Shown here: positions 1-12,060 of the stretch, piece after piece | Layout of the letters: each line of letters opens with the position of its first letter | Position numbering within the stretch: position 1 is the first letter of the stretch | Origin: Atriophallophorus winterbourni | Taxonomy: Eukaryota; Platyhelminthes; Trematoda; Plagiorchiida; Microphallidae | DNA length: 64,000 bases | Direction: 5' to 3' | NCBI GenBank assembly: GCA_013407085.1 | Contig: JACCGJ010020209.1 | Coordinates: 62,001-126,000, forward strand | Program-made: the position numbers and the translations under genes | The notes under the pieces: generated by a model | What the model saw: only the letters and a program-made list of their open reading frames with translations | What the model was told of the DNA's origin: nothing | Databases searched by the model: none

Positions 1-2024
1 ATGCTTAGTCGAAACATACCCGTGTAATAGTTCTTACTACTCAATTCACTATCTATTTCTAAATAGCTATTGAATAATACTTTACTGTAGATATTGTGCA
101 ATTATTGTATCCTGGATTTTATTCCGAGGGTTCATCGAACACGTCTGATGTAAATTATCCGTATTGCCTCATGGATGATGCGATAAATTAATTGGTGCTT
201 GGATTCAACTTCAGTTCTTTTCTCGCTGAGATTTGTTTTGGATCCTTATTCAACACTGTCCAATTCATAACACTATAATGTGTACTTGATCAGCATTGTT
301 TGCAATTTGGTAAATATGGGAGACATGATGAGCAGTATTTCACACAGAACATGATTAAGTAATGTTTCTCGCATTTTCAAACTAAGATTAGCGCACACAA
401 GCGACAAATGGTATTAGGCAATGAAAAGTTCGGTTTGGGTTTATATAAAAGATCGGATTATAGTGCACATCTCAATGTATGAAACGAACATCGCCCAAGA
501 AACATGATTGATTTTTTATGAATTTTCGAAAGTTTACCAATTCATTGAAAAATAAATACTGGATGAATTCATATTTTTTTAATAAGTAATTTTTAAATAA
601 TTCGGAACTTACAAAACTTTTCCTCTTGCCCTGAAAATATAATTAAATATAAGTGAAAGACTTGTTAAATAGTGTGACTCGATGTGTATCTTGCACAATA
701 TAAATATTCGAATGTTCTTCTATATTATGGCATAAACATAAGATTTTATTTCAAAGGATTATGATGACCACACCATCTGTACATTTACTGCACTATCATT
801 CTATATTTTATCGTCATTATTCTACGTAAACAATTTGACAATAGCTAAGAAAGCCTTTTATTCGAGGTAGATTATTAAACCAAGTATATTACGTTTTGTA
901 GCAGATGACCAAATTATGTTAGAATATAATTTCCTGTGGCAAAAATTATAACACATCATACGAATATTTCTGCTTTATTGAAACTTGCAATTAACAAGTT
1001 TTGAAACGGGTAGCACCGTCTTAAATAATGAATAAATAATGAATCTGTGGTTTTCGTTTTGCTCTCATTATTGTGAATAATTTTGTAGAAAATTTTGTCA
1101 TCGCATGAAAAACCAAAATTTCGTATTTGACTCGTTAAATGATACATCATACCTGTCTTTAAAACTGTGGAAACAAATTATTATTGTATAGAGGAAATTA
1201 TCTTTTGCTCAAAGCGCATCAAGAAATTTAATTTTGATGGTATAGCAAATGCTGATTTACATCTAGCTAGTCCTGAATTGAGGAAACTCCTCGAACGGTA
1301 ATTTTCGGGAAATGAGACAGATTAATACTTAAGTTTCTTTCTGCACTCACAAACAAATTAACAAAGAAAATTGTAACTTTTGTTCCACAGACTGCATGAC
1401 AATATTTAGGAATATTTTGGTATAAAATGATAAGTTATCAAACAATGGGATAACAACACTTCCAATATGCGAGACATTGAATTTAGGTCAATTGGTTTCT
1501 GGTAGCTAATTTCAAGTACCAGAATACAAAGTTTCACATGGCATTTGAGATTAACTCCAATTCGGATTATTCATATTGAAACGCGTTTAAATACACTCTC
1601 ATCGATTTTATTTTTGAGATATTTTATTTGAAATAAAATTCAAAGAGATGTTGCGTTCAGTAGGAAAATATTAGATGAGGTCTATAGTAAAATGATTCAT
1701 GTAGGATGTTTTCAAATATGCACTCATGGATTTGTTCAACTAAAATAAGTTTTGGTTAACTTTTAGAATCATTAAGTAAAATGTTCATAAACAAAATCAC
1801 GTGCCCGAAAAATTAAGATATCAACCTCGGTGTATCAAGCGCCAAATTTTTTTTGGGAAGGATGTCATTGAGTAAATAATCAGCCAGCTATTCTAAGTTC
1901 ACACAATTTTGTCAACGAAAATCTAACTTCAAGCAGAACGCTTCGGTTATTAAGCCGCTAACCTCATAGTTAATCTTCAGGGAGGTAATAAAAATGGTAA
2001 TCCAAAGGTGCAGCATTTTACCAA
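1..2024. other. AT-rich non-coding DNA, nothing recognised
   Basis: Reading both strands shows short open frames only, with no protein motif, inverted ends or tandem repeats that I can identify. The longest frame (minus strand, near 956-1150) looks like chance in AT-rich DNA. Confidence 0.6.
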
Positions 2025-3848
2025 CCGATAATCTTTTTGAATACTGAAGACCGGTTCCTTACCAGGTGCTATAAAGTGTACTGCACATAATATTCTATGG
2101 TTAGATGCGGATTTTGTCGTATAATCTCTTTGAATATGGGCTCAAGCATCACGTTTGCTCATATATAAGTTTCTTCACATTATAAGTTGCTTTACAGGTT
2201 TGCAACAAGCACGTCAGTAACATCTCAAAAAAGTGTATAAATTATTGAAATGCGAGCGTAAATTGAAATTTCGATTGTGTATATTTGTTAAACAATATGT
2301 TTAGTAATATATTAACCAGTGAAGAGAAAGAGAACAAACAAAATTCAGAAAAAAACATTAAAGGTATTTTATTGTAAATCTTCGAAATGATGAATTTTTC
2401 TAATGATATCTTTCAAATTGTACAAAACTCACATTTTGCAAAATGTTTTATGTCTAAATAAAAAGTTTTTTAACAAAGTGATTACTCAGTTAGAGTTTTT
2501 AATATTTCAATGTGAAAGATGATCATTTTTGAAATAAATTATAACCGATCGCGAAATAGCAAAAGTTACTTTTTATAATCGTAATTGGAGTTTTATCATA
2601 AATTTAATATTCAGAATATCAATGCATATATTCCTCAATTCTCAAAAACGTTTTCAGGAAGAACAAACAATCATCCCTAACAATTGAATGTAATGTATCG
2701 CCAGTTATTGCAACTTATTCAGTGAAAAATATAGTTTGCACTTGAAATGAACAGATTTGCTTGAATCAGATTGGCAAGTGAGGTCCAAGTTACTAACGTG
2801 ACAGACATTCAGGTGGGTATTGATGATTAATGGTTTGTCAATATAAAATATGCATCTATTGTTTTCTTTTTCATATGCGGCCTTGTCTTTGTTGCGGGAT
2901 ATGGGTGATATTTAGAATAAATCAACAGATAACCTCTCTGAAAACTGAACACCGGTCCCGTACGGCTTTCTATGAAGCGAAAGGCACGTAATATTCTAGG
3001 GTTAGATGAATATTTCCTCGTATAATCTCTCTGAGTATGGGCTCGAGAGATTACGTTTGCTGATACAGTAGGTGCTTCACGATATAAGTTGCTATCAAGA
3101 TTTGCAAGACACCCCTCAGTCGCATCTCAAATAGTGTATAAATCATTGAAATTCGAGCGTTAATTAAAATTAAAATTTTATTAATTTGTTGAATTATATG
3201 TTCAGTAATATATTATCCAGTGAACAAAAAGAGGATAATCGAAATTCAGATGAAATATTGAAATTATTATATTGTAATACTTCGAAAATATAAATTAGTT
3301 TTAGGATGCCCTTCAAATTTTAAAGAAACTAACCGTCATCTTCAAGCGCTTTTAAATTAGAAGAGTTTTAAAAAAAGGAACACTAAATTAGTGTTGAATT
3401 TTTGAATGTGAAAGATGATTAATTTTGAAATGAATTATAACCAATCGCGTTTTATTTTAAATAATTATGTTTGTGATAATATCATTAATATAAAATTCAG
3501 GAGATCAATGCATATATTCGTATATTCAAATAAACGTTTAGAGGAAAAACGAACGATCATCCCAAGCTATTGAAAGTAATATAGCGCCAGTTATATATAA
3601 TCTTATTCCGTGAACAAACTAGTTTGCACTTGAAATGAACAGATTTGCTTGAAACAGATTGGCAAGTCAGGTCGAAGTTATTAATGTGATAGAGGTTGAG
3701 GTGGGTTTTGTAGTTAAATTGTTTGCATATATCAAATATGCATGTATCGTGTTTTTTCATGTGTGGGATTCGTGTGACATCTAGGATAAACCGAACGATA
3801 AACTTTCCGAATACTGAAGACCGGTCCGTACCGCGTTCTATTAAGTGT
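2025..3848. repeat. Tandem array of ~880-bp units, left part (units 1, 2 and start of 3)
   Basis: The block beginning CTGAAGACCGGT near 2045 recurs near 2946 and 3815, so unit lengths are about 901 and 869 bp. Each unit carries the same ordered landmarks: ATATTCTAGGGTTAGATG, a CACGTCAGT-like segment, TATTATCCAGTGA, a GCAAGTCAGGTCGAAG-like segment and AGGTGGGT. Units differ by many substitutions and small indels, so the array is old. No open frame is conserved between units, which suggests a non-coding, satellite-like or duplicated regulatory unit. The third unit is interrupted at 3848 by an RTE element and resumes at 7634. Confidence 0.8.
3836..3848. repeat. Target-site duplication of the RTE insertion, left copy
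   Basis: TTCTATTAAGTGT lies here and again at 7634-7646, directly flanking the element. The same word occurs in the uninterrupted neighbouring unit (ACTATTAAGTGT near 8529), which confirms it as host sequence. Confidence 0.85.
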
Positions 3849-4128
3849 TGTTGTTGGCCTCCGTCGGTGGATGTCGACCATAGATGTACATCACATCCCA
3901 TGAATTTCATGTTTTGCAGCTTCTTGAATGACTAAACAGTCCGATTCGGGAGAAATAATCTCTCCCGCAGCGCTTGCAACAATAGTTAGAACTCTGTTGT
4001 ATTGCATCAGTTGCACGCCGGCGGCGTGATCTGCGTTCAGCAGCCAAGAGCTGTATTTGCTCCTCCCCGGCTTGAAGACAACGCTTTACACAATGCCTCC
4101 AAAGTGAGCGGTCAAGAGCAAGTTCTTC

Positions 4129-4428
4129 CTAGCTTGCATGGTCAATGTCAAGAGCATTCATATGTCTTTTGCAAACATATTTGTACCGCAAGTGCGGTCT
4201 GCCCAATGGTCGACTTCCTAATTGCAACTCACCGTAGAGTAGATCTTTCGGAATACGACCATTTTCCATTCTATAAACCTGACCAAGCCACCGCAGGCGG
4301 CGCTGACGTAATAGGCTGTACATGCTCTGTAGACCAGCTTTTGAAAGCACTTCAGCGTTAGTCACTCTGTCCATCCACGATATGTTCAAGATACGACGGA
4401 TGCTTCGTAGATGGAAAGCATTCAGCAT
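4129..4428 (-). pseudogene. RTE C-terminal region
   Basis: The 99-codon frame reads MLNAFHLRSIRRILNISW, then WMDRVTNAEVLSKAG, LRQRRLRWLGQVYRM and GRPHLRYKYVCKRH. This is the conserved post-RT segment of RTE ORFs that often survives alone in flatworm genomes. It lies downstream of the RT on the same strand but in a shifted frame. The function of this C-terminal segment is not known to me. Confidence 0.75.
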
Positions 4429-4757
4429 CCGTTCTTGTCTTGCGTGGGTGGTCTAGGTTTTACGGCTGTATAGTAAAGCATTTAGTACGCACGCGCTGTA
4501 TACCATCATCTTTGTCTCTACAGTCATCTTGCGGTTACCCCAAACACGTGAGTTCAATCGAGACAGACAGCTGCTCTGCCAATCCGCTTATCAATCTCCG
4601 TGTCTAGAAAGAGGTTATCCGCAACGGTTGAACCAATATATGTGAAATGATGTACTGGATCAAGCTGACAGTTTCCAACAGTGATGATTGGTAGCGATAC
4701 AGTCCATTGACCAAGAACTTTGGTCTTGCTCATGCTGATTTTTAGGCCAAAGTCTTT

Positions 4758-6356
4758 TTATGCCGACGAAAAACAGTCCATTAGCGACAGTAGGTCCTCT
4801 CGGGAGTGAGCAGTAAAGGCTGCATCGTCGGCAAACAACAGGTTACGGATTATCACATCCCGTACTTCGGTTCGTGCTCTCAACCGGTTCAGGTTGAAAA
4901 GCTTACCATCACTTCGCGTGCGTATGTAAATGCCTTCTGTTCTCGTCCTAAAAGCGTGCTCCAGAAGCAGAGCAAAAAATGCCGAACAGTGTGGAAGCAA
5001 GAACACACCCTTGTTTGACGCCTCGGTGAATTTCAAATGCTTCTGAACTGCAACCGTTAAAATGGACTGAGCCTTTCATGCCCGAGTGGAACGAAATGAC
5101 GAGTCTGAGCAGCCTTGGGAAGCAGCCTATCAGATCAAGCATTTTGAAAAGACCCTTCCTGCTGACGTAGTCGAATGCCTTAGTTAAATCAATTAAAACA
5201 GCGTATAATGGCATAAGCTGTTCCCGACACTTTTTTCGAAGTTGTCTCAGGGAGAATATCATGTCAACGGTTGATCTTCCCTTGCGGAAGCCACATTGAG
5301 ATTCGGAGTAAATTCTATCAGCTAAAACTTGCAGTCGGGTCTGTAAGACTTCAGCAAACAATTTACCTACAACATTCAGAAGGGAGATTTCTCTGTAATT
5401 GTTGCAGTCGCCTCTGTCACCCTTATTCTTAAATAGCGCGATGATCTTTGTGTCTCACATTTCTTGTGGGACACCCCCTTCCTGCAGCACTGAAGAAGCA
5501 AATGGTGACGAGGCTGTAATAATGCTGCTCTACCGCACTTAATGAGCTCAGGTGGAATTCCGTCGTCACCAGGTGCCTTCCCATTCGCTAAGCGGTCGAT
5601 TGCCTTATTGAGCTCATCAAGAGTAGGAGGGGTATCTAGATGTTTAATTGTCGGCAACCGTTCGACATTTTCAAGTGCATGCGGTAGAACCGTACTGTCC
5701 CTAGAACAGAGAAAGGAGAAGTGCTCTACCCACTCTTTCATCTGTTGAGTTTTGTCGACAATCGGCTTACCAGATAAAGACTTAATGGGAGCCGTTTTAA
5801 GTTTGTTTGGGCCAATGGCTGTCTTGATCGCATCATACATACCGTGAAAATTTCCGGTATCCGCAGCTTTTTGGATATTGAGGCTAACTTAAGGCCAATA
5901 GTCGTTTGCACACTGCATTGCAGTCTGTTGGATCTCATTTCTAGCTGCTTTTAGAAGACGTAAGGTTTCATTTGTTGGCATACCTTCGAACCTCAAGAAC
6001 GCTGAGCGTTTCTCATCCATCACAGCAGTCATCTCAAAAGCGTTTACTTTGAACCAGTCGCTCGTTCGAGCCTTTTTCGGACCGAACGTGGAAAGTGCGA
6101 CTCGGCTTATGCTGCTTTTTATCAATTCCCAGTTTTCTGAAGCAGATTCAAGTGGGTTTGTCTTGTTGATCTTTTCTGTGAAAGCTTTTGCGAATTTCCC
6201 AGTTAGATTAGGTTTGCACATGCGAGTGACATCTATCCTAGGCTTAGCACACAATTTGGTGCGGTGAAATCGCGTGTGAGGTAGCTTCGGTTTTGCACAG
6301 ACCAGTGAATGATCAGTGTCGCAGTCTGCGCTTTGATATGATCTGGTGAGGAGCAC
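4758..6356 (-). pseudogene. RTE endonuclease tail and reverse transcriptase, broken into several frames
   Basis: The pieces 6356-5889 and 5840-5376 continue the endonuclease frame, split by one stop. The frame then shifts near 5490-5360 and again near 5000. Reverse-transcriptase landmarks appear in order: LANGKAPGDDGIPPELIK, SQCGFRKGRSTVDMIFSLRQ, the first catalytic Asp block AVLIDLTKAFDYVSR, the RGVKQGCV block and FADDAAF (catalytic Asp pair). All are typical of RTE RT. At least two stops and two frameshifts make this a pseudogene. Confidence 0.8.
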
Positions 6357-6371
6357 GCTTTCTATATTATT

Positions 6372-7121
6372 TCACTTAACAAGAATAAGATCAAGCTGAT
6401 GCCAATGCTTAGAGCGAGGATGTTTCCAAGAGACTTTATGCTGTGGTTTTGTTTGAGAGAAAGTGTTACTCACACAAAGATTGAACTGTGTGCACATATC
6501 TAAAAGGTATTGCCTATTTTCATTGGTTTTACCTACACCGAACCTTCCGTGACAGTTTTGCCAAGACTCGTAATCTGCACCAACTCTGGCATTAAAATCA
6601 CCCAATACCACTACACCGTTTTTCTGTGGCACGATTTTTAGGTCGGCTGTGAGGTTATGATAAAAAGCGTCTTTTTCAGCAGGCGTCGCAGAGAGCGACG
6701 ATGCATAAACGTTGACCAACATAATGGTACCAGTAATGCACTTCAGATTTAAAGTCCAAATCTGTTCGCTCCCGCTGCTGCTCGGTTCTGTTGCTTTCAA
6801 TATGGCGTTTCGCACGGCAAACCTAACTCCATGCAGTCGAGGCTCATCGGAACCTCTTCCTTTCCAAGAAAATGTGTAATCACTTTCTGTTAGCTTACCA
6901 GTGTCTGGTAAGCGCGTCTCTTGTAGGGCAGCCACGTCGACATTCAGCCTCTTTAGCTCGTTGTTAATGAGGGCAGACTTTCTAACGCCTCTGATATTCA
7001 AGACGTTGTCATGAAATCCTGGAAGCATGGACCGGAAGTTCCAGGTTCCAAGATTTAGATTTGACATTTGTTGTTTGGTATTTCGATTCGCTGGTGCGGT
7101 CGGTTGATTCATAATCCCCAT
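6372..7121 (-). pseudogene. RTE apurinic-type endonuclease domain
   Basis: This 249-codon open frame opens the RTE ORF. Visible family motifs are LGTWNFRSM near residue 26, ALQETRLPDTG near 66 (catalytic Glu), GVRFAVRN near 99, VYASSLSAT near 139, LGDFNARVG near 173 and WHQLDLILV at the end. The last endonuclease motif (DCDTDHSLV) follows in the same frame just past the stop at 6372, showing that one nonsense codon split the domain. In RTE elements this domain nicks target DNA to prime reverse transcription. The start at 7121 is the first in-frame Met before the domain; the true start is not certain. Confidence 0.8.
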
Positions 7122-7633
7122 GCACCCAATGAGGATAGGAGACGGTGGCGAGACGGCACCTTATTGACTGAGGGCTGCTCAGCTTGAGGCGGGCTGTAGC
7201 CGTCCAATGAGACCTGAAATTCTCTCCCACCGCCGAAAGCAGCCCCAGGCGCTAAGCTCTGCGCCAGTCGAGCCATAGCTTTTAACCGGTATCTGCTGAT
7301 TCCCGTGTTATTTTCCGTAGAAGCGGAATGGAGTGTCCTCTACATTGGTGCGTTGTGATGTACGCCAGGGCAGTTCAATATGAAAAATTAGCTGTTGCCC
7401 ATGCAGCAAGTACACCCTCTCCACGGCACCACTGGAACCGAATGAACAGCAAGGCTGATACGTTTGGACAACGATGCCGTCGCAGGAGCTGGCAGGACGA
7501 ATATGAACAAACTTCGGACTGCCTAACGGGACTCCGGCTCCGAATTTTTCTCGAAGTTGACTCCTGAAGCCTTTTCCATGAATGGATGTAGCCACAAGGC
7601 AGTGGAGGATTGAGATAAGGGTTTTCCTCCCCC

Positions 7634-7646
7634 TTCTATTAAGTGT
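7634..7646. repeat. Target-site duplication of the RTE insertion, right copy
   Basis: Identical 13-bp match to 3836-3848. Unit 3 of the tandem array resumes directly after it with AGTGCATCTAATATTC. Confidence 0.85.
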
Positions 7647-9356
7647 AGTGCATCTAATATTCTAGGGTTAGATGAGGATTTCCTCGTTTATCCTTTCTGA
7701 ATATTGGCTCGAGCATCACGTTTGTTCATATATAAATTTATTCGCAATATTATTTGCTTTCGAGGTTTGCAACAAGCACGTCAGTGACATCTCAAAAAAG
7801 TATATAAATTAATGAAATGCGGGCATGGAGTGAAATTTCGATTGTGGTAATTCGTCAGATAATATGTTTATCATTATATTATCCAGTGAGGAAAAAGAGA
7901 GCAAACAAAACTCAGAAGAAAACAATAAAATTACTTTAATGAAAATCTCCGAAATGGAATTTTTTTCTACGATACCATTTAAATTGTAAAAAACTTACGC
8001 CTCTGTTTTTCGCGTGCTATATTAAAATTGTTTTAAAAAGTGATAACTGGCTCAGATTGTTTAATTTTTCGATGTGAAAGATGTTAATTTTTAAATGAAC
8101 TACAACGGATTGTAAAATGGCGGAAGTCAATTATAATAATTATATTTGTGAATATATCATTATTATAAAATTCAGGAGATCTATGTATATATTCCTTAAA
8201 TCTATTAAAGGTTTTGAGAAAAAACGAACAATCATCCCAAACAATCGAAAGTATTGTATCGCCAGTTATTGCAACTGTTTCAGTAAACAACGTAGTATGC
8301 ACTTAAAATGAAGAGATTTGCATGAAACAGATTGGCAAGTCAGATCGAAGTTATTACCATGATAGACGCCTAGGTGGGTTTTGTAGTTAAATTGTTTACT
8401 TATTAAAAATATGCATGTAGAGTTTTTTGTTCATGTGCGGCACCCTAAGTTTTGCAGGAATCGAGTGACTTCTAGAATGGATCAACAGATAAACTTTCTG
8501 AATACACAAGACAGTTCCCGTACAGCGTACTATTAAGTGTAGTGCACGTAATATTCTAGCGTAAGATGAGGATTTTCTCGTATAATCTCTCTGAATATGG
8601 GTTCGAGCATCGCGTTTGCTCATATATCAGCTGTTCCACGATATAAGTTACTTTCGAGGTTTGCATCAAACACGTCAGTGGTATCATAAATCAATTTGCT
8701 TCAATCATTGAAATCCGAGCGGAAAGTGAAAATTTAGTTGTGTTAATTGTTAGAAAATGTGTATATTAATATATTATCCAGTGAGGAGAAAGAAAACAAA
8801 CAAAATTCAGAAAAAACGGTAAAATTATATTATTGTTAATCTTCGAAATTTTAAATTATTTTCTACGATGCACATTAAATTGCAAAAACTAACCCATCTC
8901 GTCTTTTTTTTCTGAAGTATAAGTTTTTGAAAAGTGATTGTTCACTTAGAGTGTTTAATATTTCAATGTGAAATATTTTTATTTTTGAAATGAATTACAA
9001 CGCATCGCGAAATGGCGGAGGTCAAATATGATAATTATATTTGTAATTATATCATTAATATATAATTACGAAACTATTGAGGAAAAACGAACAATCGTCC
9101 CAAACAAGTGAAAGTGTTGTATCGCCATTTATTGCAACTTATTCAGTGAACAATGTAGTTTGCACTTAAAATGAACAGATTTGCTTGAAACAGATTGGCA
9201 AGTCAGTTCGAAGTTACTACCGTGATATTTGTTGAGGTGAGTATTGTAGTTAAAAGTTTTGCCTATTCAAAATGTGCATGTATTGTTTTCTTTTTCATGT
9301 GAGGCCTGTTCTCTGTTGTGAAATTCTTGTTTTATCTAGGATGAATCGGTAAAATA
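7634..9356. repeat. Tandem array of ~880-bp units, right part (rest of unit 3 and unit 4)
   Basis: After the RTE, unit 3 continues with TAATATTCTAGGGTTAGATG and runs to about 8500. Unit 4 starts near 8506 (ACAGTTCCCGTACAGCG) and fades near 9356. Removing the insertion and one target copy gives about 893 bp for unit 3. Landmarks match units 1 and 2. Confidence 0.8.
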
Positions 9357-10804
9357 TTGATTTATGTGAAACGACGGGCCTGATGCTTTTATATTTTATT
9401 GAGTGATCTAAAGCCTGTGCTGGCAACATAATAGATGTTTCAAGAGGGAATTGTACTGACGTAATCACATCCGTCTCTTACTCTCGTATACAAGAGAATC
9501 AATAAATAATTATTCTGTTGCATGCTAAGGCACAATCGATTTGGGTATTTAATTTTATGAGTTGATATTCAACGAAGCAGAGTAACCATCAAAAATTGGT
9601 TGCATTTCTTAAATAGGTGTGAGCACACTTGGTATCTAAATGACAGCATTTACACTTATGGTATGAGGGAAATCTTTGCGTGTTTCGTGTAAGTTTTGTT
9701 TGTAATATTTACTTTCATAAATCGCCTTTACCAAGGAAATTGTAAGTAGGAAATCTTTATATAGTCAGACGTTTAATCAAATAAGCGTGCTGAATTAAAT
9801 GCATTTGCATTATTTACTTAGAGCACAATTGTTTTCATTTATAATGAATCCAATCTACATGTGTGAATAATATTCTTACGTAATACATCGATTATGTAAT
9901 AACGTTTACTTACTTATAGCCGAGGGTTTGACGTAAAAGCCTGTGCAAAGCAATTGCAAAATTTGAACCAGGTTTTTAATTTTCATAATTTTATTTACCC
10001 TAAATGATGTTGAGCTTTACATTGTGCAAAGCCGTTGTTAGTCGAAGGATGTTGCATTACAACCGTTGAAATAATTTAAAAAAATAGATCACGTTACAAA
10101 TGCATAGCGATTTATTGATTGACATGTTATTCGTTTATTGTGGATGAAATAATGTTGGTGATGTTACAAAACACGCATGTCGACTAATTTACATTTATGG
10201 AAAATATGCAGAGAGCGATTATCGTTGGACAAGTTGACCTCAGGACTGAATCAATTCAACGTGTGAAAGGGCGTACGTCGCCCGTCTTTTCTGGTTACCC
10301 ACCCTAATCACTACAATATAACATCGGTGGCATGATAATGTAGCCACTGGGTTCAGTCGTATCAACTAGCAATCTGAACCAGTTGAGATGAGCGTGTTGC
10401 TTACGATCACAATGCAGCTGCAACCAATTTTTCAGCCTATTAACGTTTACACATAAACCATTTCCAAGTGAGATCCATGAATTGATTTGGCGCTGAATTT
10501 TGTATGATTGGATAAATTGAACTTACACCCTGAATAATCATCACGGATTGATGCTAAAAGGAGAAAATATGGCAACTTTGAAGCACAACGATTGGGCGAA
10601 CGGAACAATTCAATCGGAAGCGAATAAACGCGAATACTTTTGTTGATCAGTGTTGGAGAGTGCCTAAGTGAGATGCATGATATTTAGATTTTTAAACATG
10701 TGATACGCATTTAAATGAAGTTGTAATTCGAAAATCCAATTGTTTGTTTAATATTCATTGCATTGCTATCGATTTATACTTCATAATTATGTTGACACTG
10801 AAAG
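9357..10804. other. Non-coding stretch, nothing recognised
   Basis: AT-rich sequence with no protein motif, RNA gene or repeat that I can place. A slightly GC-richer patch lies near 10240-10440 without a recognisable signature. Confidence 0.5.
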
Positions 10805-11360
10805 ATACATTTACATCTCTTCAGTAATACTAACATAATTAAGACGTGATGGTTAGGAGGAAACGTGTAATACCGTATATATTTGCTTTTCAATCTTGTA
10901 ATATATGTCAACATTAAACAAACGGATTAGAAAGTTTATCCGAAATACACTAACCGTTATGATAGGTCAAGCATTTTGGTTAATCAGAATGAATGTCACT
11001 GGCAAAATGTACATTTTAAATTTTAAAATAAGAGGCTTTCGAAGATGTAGGATTGTATTACTCTCGATGTATACTTTTGGAAATTGTAATAATATTAAAA
11101 TATTAATTTACATCTTTTCATTAATATTACCATAATGAAGATGTGAAAGTGATGTGATTGCAGGAAACGTAGAATTCCGCATTTGATTTTCTAACTTGTT
11201 AATATATGGCACGTGTCACCATTAAAGAAACGGATTAGAGAGTTTCTCCGAAATACACTAACCGTTATCAAGCATTTTGGTTAATCAGAATGAATGTCAC
11301 TGGCAAAATGCACATTCCGCATTTTAAAATAAGAGGCTTTCGAAGATTTAGGAGGCGGTT
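10805..11360. repeat. Direct tandem duplication, two units of ~300 bp
   Basis: Unit 1 (about 10805-11098) and unit 2 (about 11099-11360) share ACATCTCTTCAGTAATA / ACATCTTTTCATTAATA, AGGAAACGT, CGGATTAGA(A/G)AGTTT, CGAAATACACTAACCGTTAT, AAGCATTTTGGTTAATCAGA, AATGTCACTGGCAAAATG and AAATAAGAGGCTTTCGAAGA. Unit 2 lacks about 9 bp (the GATAGGTC segment) and a longer piece before the A-rich end. Confidence 0.8.
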
Positions 11361-12058
11361 TTATAGACAGGCAACGAAGAGCCTCTTTGCATCCGTGGCG
11401 TAGTTCCACCGTCAAATAAAACGTTAGTGAATAAGTGCAAGCTAGGAAAGATCGACTAACAGACAAAGTGAAGTGCATCAAATTTATAGATTTTAAAATG
11501 CGGATGAGAGTAATTGAACGGCTGTCGAAAAAAGAATAAATTTGCCTACCGTATAGGGCAATGCAAATAATATCTGAAACACAAGTAAAAATTATAAACA
11601 ATTTGCGGTTGAATGAAAATTAAGTTGGAATTTTTTTGGCCGTATTGAATAATAGATTAATGCAGTTTGACAATTGTTCAGTTTTGATAAAGCTTTTATT
11701 GATTAAATACTTAACGAGATTTATCTTTTGATTTATGGGGTTTGATTTTGCTATCTCATCAAGTGAGTGTGTAAGGCCAGCGTGAAAGCCTATCATCGTA
11801 ATGTGAGGGTATTAAGAGAGATTCTTAAAAATATTTACTGAACCTAATCTCGCTTACTTCGTACAATGATAAGAAACGGTCGGCAGCCAGCTTGTTGCGA
11901 GATGCAAACTGTTTGAGCGTTGAAATACCTTGATATTCCCATGACTTTCATTAGTAGACTGAGCCAATCAGTATATCGGTCATCCAGCATTTGGATTTGC
12001 CAAACTGTCTAATTAGGGTTTTAATATCAAAATTCATATTATTACTGATGTATTTCTA
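11361..12058. other. Non-coding stretch; one minus-strand open frame of unknown meaning
   Basis: A 106-codon minus-strand frame (11281-11601) overlaps the end of the tandem duplication. It is hydrophobic and ends in a basic, Cys-containing tail (RHGCKEALRCLSIKPPP). That could be the last membrane helix and tail of a receptor exon, but nothing else supports this. No other feature seen. Confidence 0.3.
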
Positions 12059-12060
12059 TA

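Larger units (their letters stand above)
3849..7633 (-). mobile_element. Full-length but decayed RTE-type non-LTR retrotransposon
   Basis: The 3785-bp minus-strand insertion sits between 13-bp direct repeats, so both true ends are present. It reads 5'-3' from 7633: a 5' leader, an endonuclease/exonuclease/phosphatase-type domain, a reverse transcriptase and a C-terminal region, ending in CAACAACA at 3849. Length, single-ORF design and the short simple-repeat 3' tail fit RTE elements. The reading frame has in-frame stops (6372-6374, 5889-5891) and later frameshifts, so the copy cannot encode an intact protein. Two relatives lie in the window: a close internal fragment (20702-22766) and a much older truncated copy (39198-41245). 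Confidence 0.85.

Noticed and set aside
3557..3910. 117-codon minus-strand frame
   Set aside because: It crosses the boundary between the tandem repeat and the RTE insertion, so it cannot be one gene.
4002..4361. 119-codon plus-strand frame inside the RTE
   Set aside because: Antisense shadow of the RTE C-terminal coding region; similar plus-strand frames at 5542, 6049, 21216, 21346 and 22404 are rejected for the same reason.
7308..7595. Frames on both strands in the RTE leader
   Set aside because: They lie upstream of the endonuclease start, overlap each other on opposite strands and have no motif; taken as leader sequence.
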